In this document: positions 32,089 through 37,524 of the stretch, piece by piece
Layout of the letters: the number at the start of each line of letters is the position of its first letter
How positions within the stretch are numbered: the stretch's first letter is position 1
From: Ruminococcus sp.
Lineage (GTDB): Bacteria > Bacillota > Clostridia > Oscillospirales > Ruminococcaceae
DNA length: 37,524 nucleotides
Reading direction: 5' to 3'
Assembly: GCA_017620025.1 (NCBI GenBank)
Contig: JAFZRF010000039.1
Span: 1 to 37,524 of the forward strand
Translations under genes and position numbers: made by a program
Notes under the pieces: model-generated
Database searches by the model: none
Seen by the model: the letters and a program-made list of their open reading frames with translations, nothing else
Told to the model about the DNA's origin: nothing

Positions 32089-33684
32089 ATGAAAATGACA
32101 TTTATCGGTGCCACCCATGAGGTCACCGGAAGCTGTACATATATCGAGGCCTGCGGAAAGAAGTTCCTTGTGGATTTCGGTATGCAGCAGGGAGAGGACA
32201 TTTACGAGAACGTGCAGGTGCCTGTTGCTCCGGGACACATCGACTTTGTGCTCCTTACCCATGCCCACATCGACCACTCCGGTATGCTGCCGCTGCTCTA
32301 TGCCGGCGGATTCGGCGGAGAGATACACGCCACAACAGCCACAGCCAACCTCTGCTCCGTAATGCTCCGTGACTCCGCACATATCCAGGAGTTCGAGGCT
32401 GAATGGAGAAGCAGGAAGGCGCACAGAAGAGGTGAGCCGGACTATGAGCCGCTCTACACTATGGAAGACGCTCTCGGCGCTATCTCACTCTTCGTGCCGC
32501 ATGAGTACGAAAAGGAGTATGAGCTTGCACCCGGAATAAAGGTATTCTTCCGTGATGCCGGACACCTTCTCGGTTCATCGAGTATTGTTCTCACCCTCAC
32601 AGAGGACGGTGAGACAAGAAGGATAGTATTCTCCGGCGATATAGGAAATACCGCACAGCCCCTCATACGTGACCCGCAGTACATCGACGAGGCGGACTAT
32701 GCCGTTATCGAATCGACCTACGGCAACCGTGAGCACGAACGCCCGACCGACTACGTAACGGCACTCGCAGAGGTGCTTCAGACTACCTTCGACCGCAAGG
32801 GTACTGTTATCATTCCCTCCTTCGCTGTCGGAAGGACTCAGGAGATGCTCTACTTCATCCGTCAGATAAAGGAAGACGGTCTCGTAAAGGGACACGACGG
32901 CTTCAAGGTCTACGTCGATTCCCCGCTTGCAAACGAAGCTACGGATATATTCATCAACAACCGTGAGAGCTGCTACGACGAGGAGGCGCTATCCTATGTC
33001 CGCAAGGGTATAAACCCCATTGAGTTCGAGGGACTTATCCGCACTGTCACCAGCGATGACTCCCGTGCGATAAACTTCAACAATATGCCTAAGGTCATCA
33101 TCTCCGCAAGCGGTATGTGTGAGGCAGGACGAATCAAGCACCACCTCAAGCACCACCTCTGGGAGAAGCAGAATACAGTTCTCTTTGTAGGATATCAGGC
33201 AACGAACACTCTCGGCAGAGCTCTTGTTGAGGGTGCCAAGAAGGTAAAGCTCTTCGGCGAGACGGTGCGTGTTGCAGCCGAGATAAAGCAGCTGCCCGGC
33301 GTCAGCGGTCATGCCGATGTGAACGGTCTGCTGAAATGGGCGGAGGCTGTCAAGGGCGTGAAGAAGTTCTTCGTCAACCACGGCGAGGCTTCGTCTGCTG
33401 AGGCCTTTGCACAGCGCCTGCGTGACGACCTCGGTGCTGATGTATATGCACCGTACAGCGGAGCGGAATTCGACCTCATCACCGGCGAGGTGACTATAGA
33501 TGCAGAGCCTGTCCCGATTCCGAAGAAGGAGGGCTATGCAAATCTCAGTGCAGCCTATGCCGCACTCAAGGCAGCGACCGACAGGCTCTCACAGCTTGTC
33601 GATGATTCCTCCGGCAGAACGAATGCAGATATGCGGAAGCTTGCAGAGGATATCAATAAGCTTTGTGAGGACTGGCAGTTATAA
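32089..33684 (+). CDS. Metallo-beta-lactamase / beta-CASP RNA-processing-type hydrolase
   Basis: The 531-residue protein has the two-zinc signature THAHIDHSG near residues 58-66, DAGHLLGSSS near 157-166 and FSGDIGN near 179-185. Beta-CASP elements follow: VDSPLANEATDIF near 285, ASGMCEAGRIKHHLKHHL near 340-357, and GHADVNGLLKW near 405, where motif C His is found. This is the CPSF73/YSH1-type architecture used for RNA cleavage. It lacks the RNase J-type start, and a ~60-residue helical C-terminal extension follows. No signal peptide; cytoplasmic. The target RNA is unknown. Monocistronic with its own promoter and terminator. Confidence 0.93.
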   Translation: MKMTFIGATHEVTGSCTYIEACGKKFLVDFGMQQGEDIYENVQVPVAPGHIDFVLLTHAHIDHSGMLPLLYAGGFGGEIHATTATANLCSVMLRDSAHIQEFEAEWRSRKAHRRGEPDYEPLYTMEDALGAISLFVPHEYEKEYELAPGIKVFFRDAGHLLGSSSIVLTLTEDGETRRIVFSGDIGNTAQPLIRDPQYIDEADYAVIESTYGNREHERPTDYVTALAEVLQTTFDRKGTVIIPSFAVGRTQEMLYFIRQIKEDGLVKGHDGFKVYVDSPLANEATDIFINNRESCYDEEALSYVRKGINPIEFEGLIRTVTSDDSRAINFNNMPKVIISASGMCEAGRIKHHLKHHLWEKQNTVLFVGYQATNTLGRALVEGAKKVKLFGETVRVAAEIKQLPGVSGHADVNGLLKWAEAVKGVKKFFVNHGEASSAEAFAQRLRDDLGADVYAPYSGAEFDLITGEVTIDAEPVPIPKKEGYANLSAAYAALKAATDRLSQLVDDSSGRTNADMRKLAEDINKLCEDWQL

Positions 33685-33685
33685 T

Positions 33686-33711
33686 AAAAAAGCGGCTCCG
33701 GCCGCTTTTTT
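33686..33711 (+). terminator. Terminator of the MBL/beta-CASP gene
   Basis: Arms aaaaaagcggc / gccgctttttt around tccg, two bases past the stop; a T-run on both strands makes it bidirectional. Confidence 0.9.
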
Positions 33712-33867
33712 AATTCATAATTCTTAATTCATAATTCATAATTACACGAACCGGCATCTGAAATTCGGAATTATCGGTATCGCCTGCGGCGATATTCTGA
33801 AGTGTAGGGGCGCACAATGTGCGCCCGTTTGATTGTGTATTACAGAAATACCTGTTTTGAAAAAACG
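33712..33867. other. Convergent intergenic spacer with GGGCGCACA palindrome
   Basis: Contains aattcataattcttaattcat-type AT repeats and the perfect palindrome gggcgcaca-a-tgtgcgccc (33808-33826) preceded by tgtag, but no T-run. No gene. Confidence 0.6.
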
Positions 33868-33891
33868 AAGCGGCTGCCGGAGCAGCCGCTT
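33868..33891 (-). terminator. Cellulase gene terminator
   Basis: Arms aagcggctgc / gcagccgctt around cgga; the minus strand continues cgTTTTT. It ends 11 bases past the stop of the cellulase gene. Confidence 0.87.
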
Positions 33892-33902
33892 TTGTTATAC
33901 GT

Positions 33903-35837
33903 TTACTTGGTGAGAGGAAGCTTTACAAGTCCTGCGTCTGCCTTCTGGATAGCTATAGCATCGCCGCCTGTGATTCCTACCTCTCCGTCGCAGTCTGCAT
34001 TTGCAAGGCCTGCGCCCTCGAGCTTGTACTTTGTGGAGTTTGCAATGAACTGGAGCACTGCAACTGCGTCGGCTACGTTTACCTTCTGATCAAGGTTCGC
34101 ATCGCCGTAAAGAGTAGCAGCATTATTACTATCAGTGCTGCCAGCAGTGGTAGCTTCAGTGGGAGCCTGTGTACTGGTACTGACAGTGGTCGGCGCCTCC
34201 GTGGGCTTCGGAGCCTCTGTTGTAGGTGCCTGTGTGGGCTCTGTAGCAACTGCTGTTGTAGTTGTTTCTACGGGAGCAACTGTTGTAGCCTGTGTTGTCT
34301 TGGGTGCCTCTGTAGGTGCGGGTGTATCGGAGTTTACGGGTGTGCCGTTTGCCTTCTTGCCGCCGTCGAGGTTGCTTCCCTCGCTGTTTGCGTAGTTTGC
34401 ATAGAAGTCATTCAGTGAGATACCGTTCTTGCCGAGTGCTACCTGGTGATCAAGGCCGATGTACTTACCGGAGGAAGCTGTCTGCCAGAGAGCCTTCTCA
34501 AAGAGCTCATACTTGGACTCGTTCCATGTGATAGTTGTACCGCTTCCCTGCATGAAGCCGAGGCCGTCCCAGAGTCCGCCGGTATCGCCGGAGTTGGTAT
34601 TCAGACACCAGAATGTGTGGTTGATGTGGTGCTCTATCATGTAGTCACGAAGGAGAGTCATCCACTTGAGGTTAGCGGCATTGTTCATATGTCCGCCCCA
34701 CTCACCGATGAGCTCGGGACCGATCTCCTCGGCGTTGATATAAGCCCATGTATCGTACCAGTACTCATCAAGAAGGCTCTGTGTATTAAATGCTTCACCT
34801 GTAGCGCTCTTGTCAAGGTGGAACCATGTCTGCTCATATACGGACGGGCCGTAGTCATGAGGTGAATAAACTATCTGTGATGTACCCTGCTTGGGAACAA
34901 TAGGGTTCTCTCTTGCGCCACGGAAGTTACCGCCCCACCATGCACCGATGTAGGGTGAGTTGTCTCTTCTGTCTGCGATTCCCCAGTAGTCGCCAGCCTG
35001 AGCGCCGCTCAGGGACTGCTCAACGCCCTCAACAAGGATAAGAGCATGGGGGTTTACATCGAGGATAGCCTCTGCACACTTTGTAGCAGCGTAAGCCCAG
35101 TTGTTCTCATCTGTAGAACCATCCCACTTGGCTGCTGCATCGCCCTCCTGACCCTTGCCGTGAGGCTCGTTCTTGAGGTCGTATGCAAGAAGTGTATCGT
35201 CGTCCTTGTACTTTTCAGCAAGCCATACCAGTGAATCGATCCATACATCGGTAGTAACGCCTGCCTTGCCGTACCAGAGGTTGTAGTTATGGCCGGAGTT
35301 GTCGGTATGAGGGCTGTGGATATCGATGAATGCCTTGATTCCGTGCTCCTTACACTTCTTCATCATGATATCGAATACCTGCATACTGTCAACGGGAGTC
35401 TTTCCGTCAGGTCCGCAGAAATCGGGATTGATGGTGAAGGACGGATCGGAGTTGCAGGAGAAGCTGCTTACCGGGTTGGGTGAACCCTTCATCCATGATA
35501 CAATCAGCTCTGTAGCGATCGGGAAACGGATGATGTTGATACCGCGGTCAGCGATCTCGGTCAGACAGTCGTCTGCGTCTGCGCTCCAGAGGTAGTGCGG
35601 GCAGTTCTCGGAACAGTTGAAGCCGAACCAGTTAGCGCCTGTGAGCCATACCTCGTTGCCGTTCATGTCGTAGATGCGGCTGCCTTCGCAGTGGAGCCAG
35701 TCATCGTTGTTAGTGTCAACTGCCTGAGCAGTAACAGCATTGTTGGTCATTACAGCGGGTATCACAGAAGCTGTGCCTGAAACTGACAGGGCAGCTGCGG
35801 ATACAAAAGCTGCAAGAGCCTTTGTGATTTTCTTCAT
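33903..35837 (-). CDS. Secreted GH5 endoglucanase with C-terminal dockerin
   Basis: Hydrolyses beta-1,4-glucan outside the cell, probably in a cellulosome. Of 644 residues, a signal peptide (about 1-39) precedes the catalytic domain (about 45-460): LTGANWFGFNCSENCPHYLW near 69-88, the acid/base Glu in YDLKNEPHG near 218-226, and the nucleophile Glu in LIGEWGGHM near 374-382. The layout resembles GH5 subfamily 1. A Thr/Pro/Ala linker (about 500-575) follows. The dockerin has two calcium-loop segments, GDANLDQKVNVADAVAVLQFI and ADCDGEVGITGGDAIAIQK. There is no separate carbohydrate-binding module. It has its own promoter and terminator and a palindrome over the -35 box. Confidence 0.95.
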   Translation of the reverse strand: MKKITKALAAFVSAAALSVSGTASVIPAVMTNNAVTAQAVDTNNDDWLHCEGSRIYDMNGNEVWLTGANWFGFNCSENCPHYLWSADADDCLTEIADRGINIIRFPIATELIVSWMKGSPNPVSSFSCNSDPSFTINPDFCGPDGKTPVDSMQVFDIMMKKCKEHGIKAFIDIHSPHTDNSGHNYNLWYGKAGVTTDVWIDSLVWLAEKYKDDDTLLAYDLKNEPHGKGQEGDAAAKWDGSTDENNWAYAATKCAEAILDVNPHALILVEGVEQSLSGAQAGDYWGIADRRDNSPYIGAWWGGNFRGARENPIVPKQGTSQIVYSPHDYGPSVYEQTWFHLDKSATGEAFNTQSLLDEYWYDTWAYINAEEIGPELIGEWGGHMNNAANLKWMTLLRDYMIEHHINHTFWCLNTNSGDTGGLWDGLGFMQGSGTTITWNESKYELFEKALWQTASSGKYIGLDHQVALGKNGISLNDFYANYANSEGSNLDGGKKANGTPVNSDTPAPTEAPKTTQATTVAPVETTTTAVATEPTQAPTTEAPKPTEAPTTVSTSTQAPTEATTAGSTDSNNAATLYGDANLDQKVNVADAVAVLQFIANSTKYKLEGAGLANADCDGEVGITGGDAIAIQKADAGLVKLPLTK

Positions 35838-35895
35838 AATATAATTTCCCCTCTCAGATCATGCGGAAATTTTTGATACATGATCCATCACTTAT

Positions 35896-35924
35896 ATTTT
35901 AGCATTATGCTGAAAGAATGTCAA
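35896..35924 (-). promoter_or_regulatory. Cellulase promoter
   Basis: Minus strand: TTGACA, 17 bases, TAAAAT, about 58 bases before the ATG. The leader is AT-rich. Confidence 0.82.
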
Positions 35925-35932
35925 TTGACATT
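35917..35932. promoter_or_regulatory. 16-bp perfect palindrome over the cellulase -35 box
   Basis: The sequence aatgtcaattgacatt is its own reverse complement and covers the whole -35 hexamer, a position where a bound dimeric regulator would block or aid polymerase. No regulator gene is next to it. The AT-rich bases from here to 36088 hold no gene. Confidence 0.6.
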
Positions 35933-36088
35933 GTGCATAATATCAAAGAAATAAAGTGTTCAATACCCCGAAACCATGAATCCATGGGGGTTCACACATG
36001 GTACAGTGATGTGAATTGATTGTGAATAGGTAATATCACTTTCGTGCTGCTGTTAAATTGAAACAAAATTCAAAACAAAAGTAAGGTA

Positions 36089-36829
36089 TTACTGCAACCC
36101 TATAAATGCTAAGAATTCATTATATCTCAAGGGATCTACAAATAAATGCAACGGCAAATGATTATCAAAACTTCCTGTCACACATTGTATTGAATTATAA
36201 AACGTCCATTCCTTCCATCTTCTGACAAATAGTACATTTATATTACGATTATTCTGTGTTTTCCATTTTCCAAACATAGCTTGATAGGTTTCCTTTTCAA
36301 TAGAATAAACCGTTTGATTAGGGCGAATAAACTTGCTAATAAAATTATCATAATTATTCGGATGAATATACTTATATTTTCCGTCTAAAGTATCAAAATC
36401 AAACACCCAGATTACTTTTAACCCTAATGAATTATAAAAAGCATTTCTATTATGAAATGTTTCCATGTCAATTTTAGAATGCTGAAACTCTATCACTGTT
36501 TTCTTTTCGGGGAGAAAAATGTCAGCTCGAAAAATATTTGAAGCTCGTTTAAAAACAATCTCTCTTCGATCTTCTGGATAACGCCCCTGCCAATACTTAT
36601 GCCATTCACTCATCTGATTAGCAGTTCTCAATTCGTTTCTCTCTGTACATTCTCGTTGAATACGCTCATTTGTAACATCAGGAACATGAGCAAAATGATG
36701 AGACACAAACTCGCCATTATTCTTTGCCATCAATCGTGTCCCGCATTCTTCACAATAATACGAAGTACCGTTCTTAGCATTATCAATAAAAATTCTATTT
36801 CCTTCGAGGTCTAATGCAAATACAATCAT
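36089..36829 (-). CDS. coiA: CoiA-like competence protein / nuclease
   Basis: The 246-residue protein has an N-terminal zinc-binding-like segment YYCEECGTRLMAKNNGEFVSHHFAH (residues about 24-48) and a nuclease core RADIFLPEKKTVIEFQHSKI (about 100-119), the D...E-x-Q pattern of the PD-(D/E)xK fold found in CoiA. CoiA acts on incoming DNA after uptake in transformation (family knowledge). It is shorter than streptococcal CoiA, lacking much of the C-terminus. Codon use is clearly AT-rich compared with all neighbours, suggesting acquisition by transfer. It has its own promoter, with no other competence gene in the window. Confidence 0.82.
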   Translation of the reverse strand: MIVFALDLEGNRIFIDNAKNGTSYYCEECGTRLMAKNNGEFVSHHFAHVPDVTNERIQRECTERNELRTANQMSEWHKYWQGRYPEDRREIVFKRASNIFRADIFLPEKKTVIEFQHSKIDMETFHNRNAFYNSLGLKVIWVFDFDTLDGKYKYIHPNNYDNFISKFIRPNQTVYSIEKETYQAMFGKWKTQNNRNINVLFVRRWKEWTFYNSIQCVTGSFDNHLPLHLFVDPLRYNEFLAFIGLQ

Positions 36830-36858
36830 TCTGTCGGCTCCTTTCAGTTGATATGTTT

Positions 36859-36888
36859 AGTATACCATGCACACAATCAGAATGTCAA
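36859..36888 (-). promoter_or_regulatory. Promoter of the CoiA-like gene
   Basis: Minus strand: TTGACA, 18 bases, TATACT; AAAGGAG follows near the ATG. Confidence 0.72.
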
Positions 36889-36941
36889 CAACTGTGCCCT
36901 CTTTCCCCACGTATAAATTGAACTTAGCATGATATAAAAAC

Positions 36942-36977
36942 AAGCCCGGAGGCAGGTTCTATGACCTCTCCGGGCTT
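36942..36977 (-). terminator. Terminator of the MIF-family gene
   Basis: Arms aagcccggag / ctccgggctt enclose a second short pairing (aggt/acct); the minus strand then reads gTTTTTat. It is seven bases past the stop. Confidence 0.88.
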
Positions 36978-36984
36978 TGCTGTG

Positions 36985-37326
36985 TCAGAAATTCGAGCCG
37001 TTCCAGCCCCAGTGATCCGTTGAGAAATAGCTGACGTAGATACGGTCGGCAGGAAGTCCGAGTGTATCGGTGAGCAGATCTGTGATGCGTCCGGTCATAT
37101 CGGTAAGTGCAGCAGATGAAGCAGCGCCCATAAGGCTTACCTCGACCATAGCTGCGGGAGCGTCTGTACCCTTGAACCATACAGCCTTGTCTCCCTCTAT
37201 AGCGACCATGAGCCAGGCCTCTGTCTTTCCGGGAACTGCTGTTATAGCCTTTCCGAGTCCTGCCTTGATTGTCTCAGCCTTGTCTGCAGGAACAGCTGCG
37301 TTTGTCTTTACGTTAATGAATGGCAT
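36985..37326 (-). CDS. MIF / phenylpyruvate tautomerase family protein
   Basis: The 113-residue tautomerase-superfamily protein (start 37326, MPFINVKTN, with AAGGAGG upstream; longer frames lack support). After Met removal Pro1 would be the catalytic base. Other MIF-type features are VPGKTEAWLMVAI near 31-43 with the active-site Lys, AAMVEVSLMG near 58 and the C-terminal ISYY..N..W.GWNGS-like VSYFSTDHWGWNGSNF. Bacterial MIF homologues have keto-enol tautomerase activity in vitro; the biological substrate is unclear. It has its own perfect-consensus promoter, adjacent to a mobile-element-like end. Confidence 0.92.
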   Translation of the reverse strand: MPFINVKTNAAVPADKAETIKAGLGKAITAVPGKTEAWLMVAIEGDKAVWFKGTDAPAAMVEVSLMGAASSAALTDMTGRITDLLTDTLGLPADRIYVSYFSTDHWGWNGSNF

Positions 37327-37356
37327 GATGGATTCCTCCTTAGATTTGATAAGTGA

Positions 37357-37385
37357 ATTATACCACAGACATAGCCGGTTGTCAA
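37357..37385 (-). promoter_or_regulatory. Consensus promoter of the MIF-family gene
   Basis: Minus strand: TTGACA, 17 bases, TATAAT. The -35 box ends just beside the hairpin cluster that starts at 37389, so anything inserted there would leave the core promoter whole. Confidence 0.9.
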
Positions 37386-37524
37386 TCAAAACCACCCGTT
37401 GAACGGGTGGTTTGCAAAAGCCCTATAAGGGCTTGATACTGACACTGCCCCTTAAGAGGCTGAGAAAAGTCTGCCAACTGCATTTCATACCCTATAGCTC
37501 ACAAGTGAGCAAATTAGATTTCGC
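37386..37524. mobile_element. Hairpin cluster resembling an IS200/IS605-type element end (cut by window)
   Basis: There are three perfect hairpins in about 120 bases: aaaccacccgtt / aacgggtggttt around one base (37389-37413), aagccct-ata-agggctt (37418-37434) and gctcac-aa-gtgagc (37497-37510). Imperfect subterminal hairpins next to an abrupt boundary are typical of IS200/IS605 ends and of their transposon-encoded guide RNAs. No transposase or TnpB reading frame is visible before the window ends, so this is an inference. Confidence 0.45.

Overview
The window looks like chromosome of an anaerobic, fibre-degrading Firmicute of the Ruminococcus type (R. flavefaciens / R. champanellensis relatives). 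The reasons are a secreted GH5 cellulase with a Thr/Pro-rich linker and a C-terminal dockerin, a bacterial expansin with a dockerin-like segment, Clostridia-type purine and serine enzymes, AGGAGG ribosome binding sites and textbook sigma-A promoters. Most genes are fairly GC-rich; one AT-rich gene near the right end (a CoiA homologue) stands out. The species assignment is inference; no rRNA gene is present.

Left part (562-20398, minus strand). About 22 tightly packed co-oriented genes, several overlapping by 1-4 bases, run from a membrane glycosyltransferase down to a six-span membrane protein. Eight are de novo purine enzymes: purE, purC, purF, purM, purN, purO, the AICAR transformylase half of purH, and purD. 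They are interleaved with unrelated-looking genes: zinc-ribbon membrane proteins, DUF3592-like proteins, lipoproteins, HAD phosphatases and an expansin. Two points stand out. PurF has lost its N-terminal cysteine nucleophile, and the last two IMP steps are split between a stand-alone AICAR transformylase and an archaeal-type PurO cyclohydrolase. purL, purK and purB are not in the window.

Middle (20463-26792). A strong promoter and a long, highly structured leader precede an 803-residue Ala/Pro-rich protein with a tandem YGGGTEY repeat, followed by a helical-repeat protein. Then come a DUF3810 membrane protein, with a consensus promoter firing antisense into its 3' end, and a diacylglycerol-kinase-family lipid kinase.

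Right part (26793-37524). serA and serC form a serine operon. Next are a GTPase with a previously unlisted 54-residue membrane protein upstream, an MBL/beta-CASP nuclease, the dockerin cellulase (with a 16-bp palindrome over its -35 box), the CoiA homologue, a MIF-family protein, and at the right edge a set of hairpins resembling the end of an IS200/IS605-type element.

The most interesting non-coding signal is a dispersed intergenic repeat of about 190-250 bp in four copies (1-208, 26942-27133 inverted, 27221-27465, 30146-30332). Two long stems interleave in pseudoknot order. The divergent inverted copy keeps the second stem through several compensatory base changes, which argues for selection on structure. 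A second family of short palindromes ending in CCCTACA, and a recurring GGGCGCACA stem used as terminators, fill the remaining intergenic space.
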